From positions 4,526,001 through 4,590,000 of the forward strand of contig JBLDXI010000015.1 in NCBI GenBank assembly GCA_047495785.1: 64,000 bases of DNA, read 5' to 3'. This DNA comes from Lepidodermella squamata. Lineage: Eukaryota; Gastrotricha. Position 1 is the stretch's first letter, and the number at the start of each line of letters is the position of its first letter. A model generated the notes under the pieces. It was given only the letters and a program-made list of their open reading frames with translations. It searched no databases and was not told the DNA's origin. Positions 33,970-47,816 of this stretch are shown here, in pieces. The position numbers and the translations under genes were made by a program.

Positions 33970-36900
33970 TCAATGATCTTCGGCACCAGGCGTCGCACAC
34001 GAGGTCGACGCCATTTCGTGTTCAATGAGCTGGCTAGTATCGATAACTGAGGAATTGGTAGAGGATTGCCCTGGAGGTTTTACTGATTGATATTTGTTCA
34101 AGGCAGACATTCGAGACGGTTGCATGATTTTCTGACGAACTTCGCGAATTTTCAGTTTCAACTATAATATTCAAAATTAACATCAGACGGTTTTACTTGG
34201 CACAAAATGCAATACTAACCTGTTGTAAATCAGTAAAAATAGTTGAATGCTGACGCTGGTACTCGGCTACAACGTCATCTGAAACGAAAATTTAATTTAA
34301 AATTCCTCCTTAATTGATTAAAAAACAACTTACCACTTGGGAAGAAATCGTGGCTAGCAAACAACTGAAGCACAAGTTCACGCCGTTTATCAACGATGCG
34401 TCGGGCTGAGCCCGGAGGACGCGTCGGCGAAACACACGACAGGGTTAGGGCCGATGCAGGCGGTGCCAACAAACGACGCCCGCTCGGACCCAAGGCAGAA
34501 GCGGAATGAGGAGGCATTGTGATATCAATAGCAGGTGGCAGTGGGCTGGCTAACAGCGACGTTGAAGCACCCTCGTCGTCACTCTCTTTCCCACCGCCGT
34601 TTCCACCCAACCCACCACATCTGAACAGCTTCTTCGCCTTGTCGATGGAGAAATCGGCGCCGAAAAACACGGTGCTAAGGCTGTTATCGACAACTGGGCC
34701 GGCGGAAATAGCACAGCGGGCAGACATCGGGGTCGATGCACTTCCGCTACCACCAAGCTGGTAGATTGAGGTGGAATACTCGGGCAGGCGGTAGAACTGC
34801 TCGTTGAAGTTGGCTGCGTTCAGCACTCGCCCGGCAGCTCCTGCCTGTTCTCCTGTTTTCGCCGGAGATTCGCAAGGCATGGCGATGTCGCTGCATACGT
34901 CAGCTTCTTTCGGCAGCGACAGCGGGGGCGGGCGATAGGATGACAGGCGCTTTCGCTTACCCTCGGGTTCACTCGCTGAGCTAGTTCCCTCGCCATCTTC
35001 ACCGCTTCGCTCGGCAGTCATTTCCATGACAAACGTTTCAACTGGAGGAAGAGGTTCAGTTGGAGGAGGGTCACCGCCACATGAAATTATGGTAGTTCTG
35101 GTTTCTCCATCGTCCATAGGCACAGGCGTCGATTTGTTCATTTGATTTGAATCTGAAAAACAGACCTCAGAAATGAGTAAAAATTAGCTAACCAACTTAC
35201 CACACTTCTCAGCGTCAATGTTTTCGGACGTTGAGGCTGTTCGACCCATTGGTGGCACCAAGCGACCAACCGATCCAGCCCTCGGACGGCCGCCTCGTTT
35301 ACTCCAGCGCCAGTCGGGAAACGCGCGGAAATGTTCTTGCTTAACACGACTTGCTAGTTCTTGATAAGGGCGTTTCTCAGCCGGAGCCAAAGTATACCAC
35401 AATTCCCTGTGTATATGTAATTTGAATTATTTCCTATCTGAAACAGCTACTTCAACTTACCCCAAAATTTTGCTAATGGTTCGATTGTCCTCGCGTGGGT
35501 GCTGCTTTTGCACCAATGGACGGTGGCGTTTCGAGAAAATCTACGCAAAAATCATGAGTCATCAAGGAAAATAATATATGCATCAAATTACCATAAAGGC
35601 ATTCATTGGTCGAGGAATATGGCTACTGTCGAGTTCTAATTTCGAATCAAGTTCCTTATTCTCCTCGGAGTGAGACTCTTCTGCATGACTGTCAACATGG
35701 TGCTCCATATTGGTTAACGTAGGTGGCGGCTGCTGTACAACTTGTTGTTGCAAACTGGCCATCAACTGGTTAGTACTTTGAGGTTGAAGTATCTGTTGCT
35801 GCGTTGGCTGAGATTGTTGCAATAACTGTTGTTGCACCTGTGAAGGCTGTTGCTGAGGAATATTTGTGCTGAAAACGTCATCAACAAGGAAATGAGATGT
35901 GGTAGCGCTGTTTGGCTGGGTCATATCCTCGCTGCTGGTAGACTCAGTGGCACCCATAGAACTCGTAGAAGCAGCGGTCGAATATCCGCTCGGATCCAAA
36001 AATGGCACCAGATTGAACCAATCGACTGGCGGAGATCTACGCAGCGGATTACGCACATTTTCAGCTGGGTGCAACACGCTTGTAGCGGGGTTCTTGTATA
36101 CGAAATTGGCGTTGGATCCGGACGAAGAATTATCTGGAGAATCACGGTAAAATACAGGTAGTAAGCTGAGAGCATCAGGAACAGCACAGTTTTCATTAAA
36201 ATCGCCTTCCAGAGGTTTGCCAATTGCACCTGCACCCTGCATGTGAACCGGACCGTCGGATGCCCTCGCCGGCATGTGTCGCATTTGCATTAAAACATCT
36301 GCGGCGCAAGCTTCTTCCGAAGATACCGTCTCCGCGGGCGGGTTCAAATGCATCTGAGCAGTAGATTTTCCAGACAAGCTAGAGGAATTGCGATTAGGTG
36401 TTGAGCAGGGTACTTGCTGGTTATTGCGTAAACTATTGCTGGAGGACAGATGACGAGAGCATAGTCCTCGGCGCTGTGACTCCTTGTTACAACCCTCTCG
36501 GGAACAAAGCCGACGCCATTGCTTCCCATTAAATTTCTTTCGGATTCCATTAGGCGTAGCAACAACATCGCCTTTCTTGAAACGCTGAAAATTTCCTAAC
36601 TGACCTGAGGAGGAACCTTCCATTGTCATGAATGAAGGCGGGGAAGAAGATTCACTCTGGCGACAAAGCAGGCTATCAGCAGCGCTTGAATTGAGCTGAC
36701 CAGCAGAAAAATTAGGGGTATCGCATGAGTTGCGCGTAGATGACATCTCTTCTTCAAATGACTCTGCTGGAAGGGATAAATTCTGAGATGGGGTTAGGTC
36801 AGCCATAGGCGCCGAGATGTTTGAGTTGGCCGATATGCTTATTGTTAAAGGTTCAATTGCGTGATGACGGCTTTCTATTAGGTTGGCATGACCATGGTTT

Positions 36901-37545
36901 TCAACAGATTCAGATACAACGAGTTTTGGTGACGCAGAGACATCGCTCATCTTCGAGGATAATTCACAGTGCTCCAATTCATCGCTCCATGGATACTGAT
37001 GAAGGCGCAAAGCAGCGCGGGAAACATTAACGGTATCATTGTCAGGATAGAGGCAGACGTTATACGCATTCTGAGACTGCAATAATGTAATAGACGAGAT
37101 GCAAATAGTCAGGAAAGTTTAATTTTAAATTACCGTTATTTCAATGACTTTCGCTGAGACAAAGGTCTTTCCATCGTCAACAAAAGAAGCTCTCTTTTCG
37201 AACCAATTAGGCGGTGGTTTGATCAACACTTCGCTTCCAACACGGACGTTTGCATGGGTAGGGGCCGAGTCTTGAACGAGCACAGGAGGGAATGATGACG
37301 AACAGTCTATGGTCAAGAAATGATCGCTAGCTGCGACGTTATCAGCGCCATCGGATTCTAACTTGACGACAACCGATGAAAATTCTGACGCAGAATCGAT
37401 CACACCAGGTCGAAAACACCCTATTTAACGATACTATTCTTATGAAAAATATAGACCTTACTTCCACACACTTACCATCTCTGACTTTAGCAAGGACTCT
37501 TGTACCGATCCAATCAGCCAAATTAAGTTTTTCACCACCTGACAT
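33970..37545 (-). CDS. CIC: Capicua-like HMG-box transcriptional repressor
   Basis: Nuclear repressor downstream of RTK/Ras/ERK signalling. Eight exons: 37545-37476, 37420-37134, 37076-35592, 35540-35461, 35406-35201, 35152-34334, 34278-34220, 34161-33970; 1065 residues. The N-terminal Tudor-like part is [18 protein letters not shown]. Then [19 protein letters not shown] and [21 protein letters not shown] form the capicua-specific zinc motif. The HMG box spans three exons: [32 protein letters not shown], then FPDWRWSKR. The C1 domain at the C-terminus is [15 protein letters not shown]...[12 protein letters not shown] and [14 protein letters not shown]. The usual EWWY of the box reads ELWY. 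The regions between are Ser/Gln-rich. All splice junctions keep phase. Confidence 0.95.
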
Positions 37546-38921
37546 TCACGGCAAGTTTAATTCGCCTAATATTAAACAAAATTAAGTCATCGGAGTGTTT
37601 GAGAGTTTGCTCGTAGGAATGAACCCGCAAGCTGTGCGCTGTGCTCGTAAGAAAAAAGAAAAGAGAGACGCCAGCAGTCAGGAGGTTTGGGGTTTGAGGC
37701 TGGTGGAAATGTAGAATAGTTTAACGAACTGTACCTTATTCCACTTGATATGCATAACAGTCAGCGTTACCAATTACCAAAGGGACATCATTAGCTCGTG
37801 CCTACCTGAAAAAAACGTGCTGACCGATGCGGGAGGGACATAAACACGGGCACAAGGACAAAAAACTAAGCGGGTTCTTCAAGGTCAAGGTATTTTTATT
37901 TTAACATTTTTCAGAGCATATACCTTTATTATTGCATTTCAGGAGAATATTATTTTGTCTTTGTTTAATACTTTAGTAGCATGTGATTGCTGTTCCATCA
38001 AGCGCGAGCAGCGAGTAGGCCTCGTCGTCTTCCGGTTGAAACTCCCCAGTGTCGAACGTAGGTGCTAGCTTGTGGTTATTTTGTTACACACGTTCATTAG
38101 CTCATAGTAGCAAATAAACTATTGGCAACGACGGCATCAGGTTGCTATGACGAACGGCAAAACTTGACACTTGCTCACAAGCAGCTGAGCATCGGCCTGA
38201 CTGAGATTATCATCGATGCTCAATTATTACCTGAATGGCAATCATGAAATATTGCTACGTTCATTGCGTTTCTTATGATTGTGCCAGTGATTTCGGCTGT
38301 TATTGTGTGTTGTTGATGGGACATCGTTCTCCATATCTAAGCATAGTGCATGATAGTGCATGGTTCTGGAAAGCGCGTCTGATGGCGGCGCATTTCCTTC
38401 TTAACATTTGCTATTTCGCCGGTTTTCACCGTGGCTCTACCGTGTGCTGCCAGAGGTGGAGGTAATGATGATGCACACCTGTTACCAACGTCTGCCACAT
38501 CGCATAAGTCTCCATGGTATTTGAAATTGTAGTCAAATACCGATATTTTTCAGTGACTTCGGTCGGCTGCTATCGTGAGCTCTATCTTCAAACGCGGGCG
38601 TTGAACCGTATCACTGACGTTAAAATTATCGAAAGTAATTGCTCGAGAGCGCTTTGTTTCTCACTGACGATATTCTTTGGAATATTGATCTAATATCATT
38701 TGTTACGCCGTTTTGTTGCTCAGCTGTAATTTTAGATGCAAGGCAGCAAGACAAGTCGGCGTCAAGTTTTACTGCAGTCAACAATACCATTTATGAATAA
38801 GTTAGTCAATCGACATCGATAGGAACTTTCAGAATTTCAGTTCACAAGAAAGAAATAAAACATACGGAAACAACATAATATGTGGTGCGTAAATGTAATA
38901 AAGTTTTCTGAGGTTTCAGTA
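37546..38921. other. Intergenic, about 1.4 kb
   Basis: 5' flank of capicua and 3' flank of HEATR5, both on the minus strand. No conserved frame or repeat of note. Confidence 0.5.
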
Positions 38922-39156
38922 TTATTCAGAATCCACGGAGTCTGTTGGCTCTTTGTGTTCACAATTATCATTAGGGCCGTCCCCGCTAGGCGTGGGAGGA
39001 GGTTGAAGCTCATCATCATAACCATAATTAGGCACGAAGTGATTGTCATTACTACGATCAACATCGCTAATCACATCTTCATTAACCTTTACAACGTTGG
39101 TAGATTCTGTAGTATCACAAGCATCTTTCTCATCTCTTTCTGGTTCGTCTGGTTCC

Positions 39157-39204
<48 letters not shown>

Positions 39205-42200
39205 ACTTTAGCAGATTGCGGTTCGCCGAACTCATCATCAGAAGAATCGCGCTCTGTGATTCGTGTTTCCTCAGGATCAGTCATTCCTTGTAATGGAGAT
39301 TCGTTGCTTGGCCGTGGCGGCGAGGGTGGATCCAGTTGTTCCTGCCGACTGTCGCCAGCAGTCGTGCTGATATGCTCCGAGTTAGCATTTGTCATTGACA
39401 AATGATGGGAGAAGTCCATTTTTAAATTGATCTTTTGTTGAGCAGCCGAAATGCCTCTCTGAAAGGATCCATTTGAGCTATTCGTTTGGTGGGGGTTGGA
39501 CGCGACTGTTTTCTGAGACAGAACTTCTTGAAGCTGCTGTCTCAGAGACGGCGCTTGAGCAGTTATACTTCGGAACTCAGTTGGATTTGCAGTAGCCAAA
39601 GAGCTAATACATTCGGACAGCACAGGAACGAGTGATTTTGTTGCCGCCAACTGAGAATGAGTCAACGAAGCTCTGGCGAAGAGTCTAAGGGCAACTTCCA
39701 ACAGCTCAATTTCTGGATAAGTAAAACGTATCTCATCAAGACGAGTAAAAAAAACAAAGCAGAAAAGCTTACTGTTTTTAGATGCGGATGAAGACAAAAA
39801 GTCGATTATTGCACGAATGAGAGAAACGGCTGCGGTTAATATGTTGAGCGACGGGACAACTTTTCCCGTCGGTCCAGTACCCAGAACAATAGCACAGACA
39901 TTATGCATTGATGCTGAAACAACGGCGGCAATCAGATCAGCAGCAAACGGAGCACCACCGCGAGGCATTGAGCTAAGATCGATGCCGACTACGAGGCGCC
40001 GCAAGGCTGCAATTGTCGATAAACATTCATTCGGGTTGTTGCAAGTTAGGCACCGGTTGATAATAGTTGTAGACATTGATTGCAACTGTTCGAACTGTGT
40101 TTCCGAGCACTTGGAGTATCCCGCCGGACAAGGCGCGGACAGAGGCACCAAAAAGCAGTCAATTAAAATGATAGCACTCGCAGCAGATGTGATTTGAGAA
40201 GTGTTTATCAAGGTGTTGAGGGTTTGCTCAACGAATCTCCAAATCATTATTCCTGTCAGCGGGGACGGAGTCTCGTCGCTGCTGTGTTCCGAAATAGTTG
40301 AAACCAATCGAGAAACAGTAGATGACAAGCCCGGCACTACGTTCTTCGGAAAGTCTGCATGAAACGCGGCGGCTTGAATTGCGCGAGACATCAAAGCGAA
40401 AATGGACGGTGTCGTTGTGGGGTGGCACTGAACCAGAGAAGGCAGCGAGCCAAGCAGTTCCAAAACAGAAGCACCTAAACTACCCATTTCACCTGGGTTG
40501 AGCATTGACGGATTTTGATGTGGGGACAACACACGATGAGCAATAGCCAGCAAGACACGCTCTGCAACTACAACATCACCAGAAAACGGGGCATTCGTTT
40601 GCTGGTGCTGAAAAGTAGACGGTGACATGTCGGTTTTAGATCCAACAAGAGTTAGACCTAAAAGAGAGGGCGATGCAGTCATACTTCCCGGAGTTGCCGA
40701 AATGCTTGAAAAATTCGGGTGGCGATTGTAGCAGACGACCAAACTTTTAGAAATAGCAGTGGCAAGGCCAACAACGGAAGGCTGTAGCTTTTGAGTCAAC
40801 TCTCGGACGAGAAGCAGTCGGTAAGTGATTTGAAGCAGTTCTCGAACAACAACAAAATCTTCAGCGAATCGGCTAGCGGCCCAACTGCTAGAAAACAAGC
40901 GAGTCAGCGCACGGAGGCAAGCAATCAAGGTTGGTGGAGGGTCGATATTGAGCCGTTCGCACAGAGTACCAGCACAAGTACCAAGAACCAACAACAATGA
41001 TGAATCAGGCGGAGTTGGAGCACTAGAACCATCCGGTAGAGGGGAGGAAGATGAAGCGGCATTGCTGCTGATGAGCCATAGAGATGCCGCTTGGACAACA
41101 GCAGGAAAAGCCGCGATGCACAGTCGACGGGCATCTGGTAGGTCTAGATTCTCCGTAAGATGCGATAAACTCAGTTGAGATGCTTTAGGCGCAGCTGCGT
41201 TATCGACATGTTGAACAGCCGACGCACCAACAAATGCAAGCAACGCGTAGTCGCGAAGAACGTGAAGCCACAGCGGGCCTAACAGCTCCAAATTGGGCGT
41301 GACAAGACCAACCAGGCTTTCGCCAGCATTTGTGGCACCTTCATCATTCGAATCGACATCAGCCGAATTACTTGGCAAAGAACCGAGTCGCTGCTGCTCT
41401 CGGCTATCGGCTTCGACGTAAACTTCTGCCCATGCCCTTAACACTCCAAACATTTCAGCGGCTTGAGTGTATCCGACCGGAATGGTTTGTTTGCCGCCTT
41501 GGCTGCCCTGACTTTGCTCCAACCTGTTCAGCATCCCGACCAGTAAAATGTGAATTCTCATTAAATCGGCGGGTTCACGTGTAATTCCACTCGCCAACCA
41601 TGCTGAACAAACATCGCAAGCATCCGCGGTTATGTAAGGTGGTGCATCGGCAGCAAAGGCTGGTCTGAGCGACGCACCCATTTGAGCCTGATACTGCTCT
41701 AAAAGCGACGATCCAGCCGGCAACTCAGGATCCTGTGACTCAGCAAAGTGACAAATCATGGATCGCATGGCAGCGAGACCGCCAAGACGCACGTTCAGGC
41801 ACGGATGAGTCGCAGCCAATGAAACAAGGCGAACAATGTCCGGCAAGTGAAGCACCAACCAGCAATTTCCACCGGCAGCTCTCGCTAAATTCAGATCGAA
41901 ATGACGCGAATCGCCGCTGGCATGACAGTAATCGATTAATCGAGTTAAACAATTTACTGCAAACACGCGGCTTCTCCATCTCGGTAAGAGTGGTGGATTC
42001 GGGTCTTCAACTATTACAGGGCCAAAACGAGCCCCTTCCTCGCCCTCATCTTCATCCTCATCATCGTCATCTTCATCCGCTAAGCCACCTTTCGATTTTT
42101 TCGTTTTAGAGCCAGAAGCTTTTTGCTTATTTCCACCTTGAGACGATGACGCATTTCCAGCCCCAGGGCCCTGAGTGTTGCTTTCGTTCGAAGTTTTGCT

Positions 42201-45200
42201 CAAAACATCTCGAATAAGAAGCAACCACACCGATAACCGAGCAGTTCCAATTGACTGCAACAAACTTATCAGCGCTTCGTGAATATCACTCCTTAGTTGC
42301 GCATCGGTTTCGACGTCGAGTAACGAAAATAACTGACACTCCAGTTCGAGTTTCCCGCTATCCCCGGATTGGCGAATCGCATGTTCGATCAAATCAAGAG
42401 GCTCGCGTTGAGCTAGCTGCCTCAAACACCCAGCCGCCGCCCGGCGTACAACAACAAGTGGCGACGATTTGATAGTAACTGCAGAGCACGAGCTCCAGTC
42501 GTCCAAAGTATCGACTTGCTGCTGCGTTAACAGCAAAATCTCGAACAATTTTGGCACCAAAGTGAGTAGTGATACATGACGCGGGGCGTACAAATGCAAC
42601 TGCTGGTAGCAGGCAAGTGCTTCAGCTTGAGCATAAGCAGTTTCGGGTGATAGCTTTGCGCCGCGATCGGTCGCCATCAGAGCAGATAAAGCGGTTAGAA
42701 TGCATGACCTCGCTTCGTCCATCACACTGTTATTGGCAGCTAGCTCGGGACCGAGGGTGGTAATGATCGCATTAAGGCAGCGAGCGGCAAGTTGTAGTAG
42801 ATGAGAACTGCCTTGAACTGTGTTTGCTGTGCCAAGGGCGTGAAGTAGGACCGAGACGATCAAGGTGACTAAAGATTCGGCGTAGGACCGAACTAAAGGA
42901 CCATTTGCGTCCAGAGTAACGGCCAAAGCATGCAGAGCCGCTGCCTGAACGGATGTGGCGGTGTGATCTTGGGCCAAGCCCAACAATAACCCGATGCAGT
43001 GCTGCAAAGCTGGAGGCGATAACACTTGTCCACTCATATGATTGGCCCCGCATTGGCACAAAATGGCTCCGAGAGCCAGAGACTGACAGATCCTGGTGTT
43101 CATATCTCTACTCGACCGTAATCGGTCGGTGGTGGATTGGCGAAGGTCAGCCGCATATCTAGCATCGCCGACAGCTGCAGCCAAGCGGCCTAGGGCTTCA
43201 GTTCCAGCTGATCTGATCAACGGAATGCGTGATTCGATGGCCTCGTGAATGAGCGTTGTCACGCTTGTCAACCATTCGGGAGAGTACGGTGTGCTGTTTG
43301 TCGCCGTATTTCGGAAATACAACAACAGAACAGCCAACATGTTACATTGAACAGCTTGTTGCCGCAATTGGCCGGCTTTAGCTTGACGTATTGCTTCGCC
43401 GAAGTGGCTGACAATTTGAAGTCGATGTTTAGCTGGCAGATTTGGCAAAATCACTGCTAATAACCGAGCTGCGTTGCTCACAAGATTCGTTGATCGGGGA
43501 ACTTGGCCCACTTGCCAAACCGCTGTTACCAGGGATGGCGGGTCAATTGATTGGGAAATCAGTAAAGAAGGATCATGTTCAAGCGCCAAAGGAAAATCGA
43601 GCACCATTGTTGAATTAGGACCCAACGTGAGCAACAAATTGATATGATGTTGGCCCAAAGTTTGAAATAGTAAGGGAGCGGCCGACGCTGTGTTGTAACC
43701 AACAGGGTCGACTAGGGTCAAATCGGCAACGATTTCACGTAACAGTCCCGCGGGACTGCTGACAAGTCCGGAAACAGCGGTAGACGGTGCGCCATTTGTT
43801 GGCGATTGCAGTACAGTGTTGAGCAACGAGTACAAGCGGCTCCGAAACGCAGCAGCTGATATTTTGACTGCATTACCGTGAGTTTTGCTGATATTAGGTA
43901 GCTGGTCGACGAAAATAACGGCGCGATGTACAAGAGCGAGCAGCTTAAGGTACAAATCAGTCGAGGTGTTGCCGATGGAGGTTTGGGTCGGGTCGGCCGA
44001 AGTTGGGAAAATGTAGGGCCAACGAATAGCCAAGATCTCAAGAACCTGAAGTACGACAGTTCGAGCTTCCATCATAACTTGCCAAGTGAAGGCATTCCCG
44101 TTGGCTTGGTTTGAGGTCTCATCATTCGCACCGCCATTCAAAGCCGAGGTTCTCGGGAAAACGCGAAGGCAAAGAGCTAACAAGCGAGGCAGTAATGGCC
44201 TTACGGAAAGAGGACTGTGTCGAACGATTGCTCCTAAAATCAGGTAAGCAACACTCGCCCTCGCTTCGGATAATCGCAGAGTCAATGGCACACAGTGCAA
44301 CATGTGAACGGCTAGATCGAACATACGTCTAATCGCACTAGGCGACAAACCGCTCGTGGCAACTGACCCAACATCGCCGATAGAAACGCCTCGAGGAGCT
44401 TCGTCAGGCGGCGCAGCTGCGGCGATCAAAGTTGCGATTGCTGTTCCGAACCCGAAAATAACTTCCGGGGTTAGTTGTACATCATGCGAGTCGTGAAGAA
44501 CAGCGGCACATCTGTCGAGCAGTGGTGCAAGAGCTGGCGGGTATGCGAGTCCGATAGATCTCAAACAAAGGCACGCAGCACTTCGAACCGAATTGGAGCT
44601 ATGAGCCAGAGAAGCGAAGAGAGCTTCCAGAATAGGTGACTGCTTGTTGTTTAGCGAAAATAGCGCTGGATTTAGAACAATTGCGTCGCCTACAAGCGTA
44701 GTCAGGCTGCTCATGTGAAATAGGGAGCACACAACTGTGTGGACCAAATGCTGCTCTTGCTCTTGATGTCTTCTAGCCGCTGGAACTTCGGTTGCAGGCG
44801 CGTTTGCGCCGCTGTTAGTTTGAGCCGGCAAGGAAGCGGCGTTGCTAGTCGGCGAAACAACCATAACAATAGCAGAGTCTACCATCGAGTCACCTTGAGA
44901 CGCGGCGCCGTCAGACGAAATTTCATTTTTTGCGATACTGATGTGCTTTAGAATGTAGTTTGATAAATGTAGTAGAGCTGAAATCTGCGCTGGCTCACTC
45001 AGCATCAGCCCGACAGTAGATGAAAGAATATGCAATATGCATCGACGAACAACCAGCAAATCCACGTGCTGCTGATGAGCACTTTCGCCTCCGTTCAATA
45101 CGGAGCGCGTTGCAGAGGCACAAATCATATTGACATGATCCAAAAATTGAGGAAGGTGTTGGCCAAGCCAACGAGACCCGAGTAGCCGAATGAATTCAAC

Positions 45201-46342
45201 GTAAGCGTGAGCGATCTCATACCGCAGTTCGTGCGGAACGGAGACGGGCCTGGCAGTTATCAAATCAATAGGTCTAAGCGCATTTGCAGCAGAGGATGCG
45301 GTACCACGCGTGAACATGTTTCCAAATACAATCAGAGCATCGTCGGGGGCCAGCAACGGATTTTTTGAAGCATTAGCAGGTGACTTGGAGAATGATGAAA
45401 TTGGCTGAACACCGGCTTCCTTAATCAAGTAAGCTATTAAATCAGCTGTTGATCTCTGCAAGTCGGCGAATCCGCAGCACAAGCTTCCAACGGTACCCCC
45501 TGCGGTTGTACCCGGCTCTAAAATCACGACTCGGCTACATTGCTGAACAATAGCGTCCAACTCTGTGTTAGCACCCTGCGGAATATACGGCAGTCCTTCG
45601 GCCATCGATTTCAAACATGCTATCGATGCCAGTCTAACAGGCACAACTCTATCACCAAGACCAGACCGCGCCAACTTGAGAATGTCGCGCTGAACATTGG
45701 CAGCCACGTTGCCGAGTCCGTTTATAATTTTTCCAAACGCGATGAGGCTTTCACAGCGGGTTTGAGACTCGGCGGTTTTGTAACCTTTGATCAAATACGT
45801 TACTGCTAAATCATATGATCGGCCAACCATGCGACCAAGTCGTTGACAAATGAGGCCAATGCAACATATCGCGGCGCTAATAAAAAATAAAGGTATAACG
45901 GTGAGTTTATGCGGATGTAGCTGAGCTTACAGTCTTCTCGAGATGAAAGCAGCTGAACTGTCGTTAGTTTTTATGATATCTGTTAGTCGATTCATCACAT
46001 CAAACAGCTTGGTGGTATCTCCCACCAAAAATATCGAGGTCAGACATGTTGCCAATGTGAATCTGGCAGTAAAGCCATTTACGGTAAGTAGCTGACTCAA
46101 CAGCTGCTCCAGTATTATGTCTTGCTTGTCCTTTATATCCGCCTAATCATAACAATAATAACAAGCTTAACTTGTTGTCGAAATTGACTGCTATATATTA
46201 CCTTTCTGGCAGCAGAAAGAACTTTTTCAAGGAAACGTAACCACTCATAGACGAACACACTCTTCTTATGATCCGGCAGCTTCTCCAGCACTTCGATATT
46301 CAGACACAAGCTGTGTGCGAGCTCCATATTCAAGGAATTCAT
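38922..46342 (-). CDS. HEATR5B: HEATR5-like giant HEAT-repeat protein (Laa1 homologue)
   Basis: HEAT-repeat partner of the AP-1 clathrin adaptor, with aftiphilin and gamma-synergin in animals, acting in endosome-TGN traffic. Exons 46342-46202, 46142-45931, 45876-39773 and 39712-38922; 2415 residues, somewhat longer than the human proteins (about 2050). The start [17 protein letters not shown]...[12 protein letters not shown] matches HEATR5 N-termini. [21 protein letters not shown] crosses the second junction. [30 protein letters not shown] is a typical HEAT unit, and repeats continue for about 2000 residues. An acidic insert ([14 protein letters not shown]) and a C-terminal Glu-Pro repeat are lineage-specific. 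A 60-nt stop-free intron (39713-39772) hides in the open frame. One exon exceeds 6 kb. Confidence 0.93.
39151..39204 (-). repeat. Hexanucleotide (GGTTCT)n microsatellite encoding a Glu-Pro tail
   Basis: About nine units of GGTTCT on the plus strand. On the coding minus strand it reads as alternating Glu-Pro near the HEATR5 C-terminus. Translation in the other frames gives Phe-Trp or Gly-Ser repeats, which are shadows. Confidence 0.9.
39713..39772 (-). other. Stop-free 60-nt intron inside the HEATR5 frame
   Basis: GTAAGC donor and TTATCCAG acceptor on the minus strand, with a T-rich body translating to [18 protein letters not shown]. Splicing joins SASKN to [13 protein letters not shown]. Confidence 0.82.
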
Positions 46343-47540
46343 GACAGCTCGTTTTATCGGTTCATAAAAACCTATGAAGTATGTTATATAAAGGAACTAT
46401 AAAGAGTGGTTTAAGGTTTAGGAATTTATGTTCTCGCAAGTCACGAGGAAGATGCAAAGCAATGGTGGTGGCAGCGATATGACCATTATTCTGGGGTAGC
46501 AATAACGCCTCCTCGGTAAAAACTACGTCCTAAAAACCAGTGCTATTTTTCTCTATGCAAGCCACAAGTCGTGCTAGGAAGCCTTCAAATGAAATCACTG
46601 CACAGCCCTTCTAATCATGCTACCGAAAGCTAATATCCACACGTGCGTAAATACCTCTACCGTCTTATTAGGAGCCAGGAGCCGGCAATCTTCAAAATGA
46701 TGGGCGTGATAGTGAACCTCAGAACAGGCCACTCAGTAACGCCTTATAGCAAGTTGTGGTCACCAGGTCTGTCTCTGCAAACTGCTTTTATGAAAGACTT
46801 TTTTGCGGTACTCTACTTTTTCTACTGCGGCAAATAAATTGCTTTTTTCAAAAACAATTTGCGAATCAAATTTATTTACAAACAGAGCAATATGTAGTTT
46901 TATATATGTGAAAAACAAAATCACGTAACGCCCGCTAAAAGATTCTAGTCAGTACTAGTACTAGGCGCGGGCCAGAGTAGCCAAACGCTGTGTGAGAAGG
47001 TTTCAGGTGTAGCTAGCGGGGTTTCGCGAATGAGGTGCCACTTTCCCATGATTACAGTCCTTACTGTTCTCCCACTTTCATGCTTTCCGTACCTTACTGT
47101 TTCCCCAATTTATGCAATCAAATTTTGCTATCCAAATGAGCGCCATGTCTGCACACAGATGGTGTGTGTACGGTGGAAACCGTCAGCCTCCAGGGCTTCC
47201 AGAATGTTCTAATATAGATGAAAACCGTTGCCCGTTGCTATCTCCTACGTCATTCAGCGTGAATCTTTGGTCTTGAAGAAATCCGTGCATATTTTACAGA
47301 GCGCTAATAGTTAGTTTGTTTAAAGGTCATTAGGTGACACCTTGAGGTCTTTCGCTGTTGAACATCGGCTAATTTTCGCACTTGCTTCACTGTTTCAAGT
47401 TCTTATGCGTATTGCACTAGCCACGTTACACTAAAAGCATAAACTTGCTTCTTCGCACAGTAGCTTATTGCCGTTCGTTTCAAGAACTGTCACTGTAATT
47501 ATTTCTGCTCACTGTAGTGTATGATATATTTGGCATTTTC
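46343..47540. other. Intergenic between divergent HEATR5 and CDC26, about 1.2 kb
   Basis: Likely bidirectional promoter region. No gene recognised. CTCACTGTAG at 47507-47516, 25 nt before the CDC26 ATG, looks like a splice acceptor, cis or trans. Confidence 0.5.
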
Positions 47541-47813
47541 ATGATTCGACGACCTCTTAAGGCAATCGAGTTGAAAAAAGAAGACATCAGGCAAGAACTT
47601 CAAGAGTTGGAACAACGTGTTTTGCGTGCTCCGGCGACTGAAATTAAAACAGAAGAAACTGCGAAGAAGCCATCAGCAGTCGGAACTCCCGATACCCCTG
47701 CTGAGCTTCGAACCCCAGGTGCAGATACCATCGAGATTCGTCAACGCATTGGCTATCAAACTCCAGCTCAGACAAGTACCCCAGCTGACGGCCTTTTCTA
47801 CACTCCGCGTTGA
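47541..47813 (+). CDS. CDC26: Anaphase-promoting complex subunit CDC26
   Basis: Small APC/C subunit that caps the N-terminus of CDC16/APC6. 90 residues. MIRRPLKAIELKKEDIRQEL aligns with the MLRRKPTRLELKLDDIEE N-terminus of CDC26, the segment buried in APC6. IRQRIGYQ near residue 70 matches the conserved RIGY motif (NDRIGYKP in vertebrates). The frame is open upstream to a GTG at 47517, but ATG 47541 fits the family start exactly. The TGA stop (47811-47813) is followed after ATC by the ATG of GTF3C3, in the same frame. No room exists for a 3' UTR, so both proteins must share an mRNA unless splicing separates them. Confidence 0.88.
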   Translation: MIRRPLKAIELKKEDIRQELQELEQRVLRAPATEIKTEETAKKPSAVGTPDTPAELRTPGADTIEIRQRIGYQTPAQTSTPADGLFYTPR

Positions 47814-47816
47814 ATC

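Noticed and set aside
38880-39293. Plus-strand frame with Phe-Trp repeats, and a second one with Gly-Ser repeats
   Set aside because: Both are antisense readings of the GGTTCT microsatellite in the HEATR5 coding exon.
47517-47540. GTG upstream of CDC26 as the start
   Set aside because: The family N-terminus begins at ATG 47541 (MIRRP); the upstream codons follow a likely splice acceptor and are probably leader.
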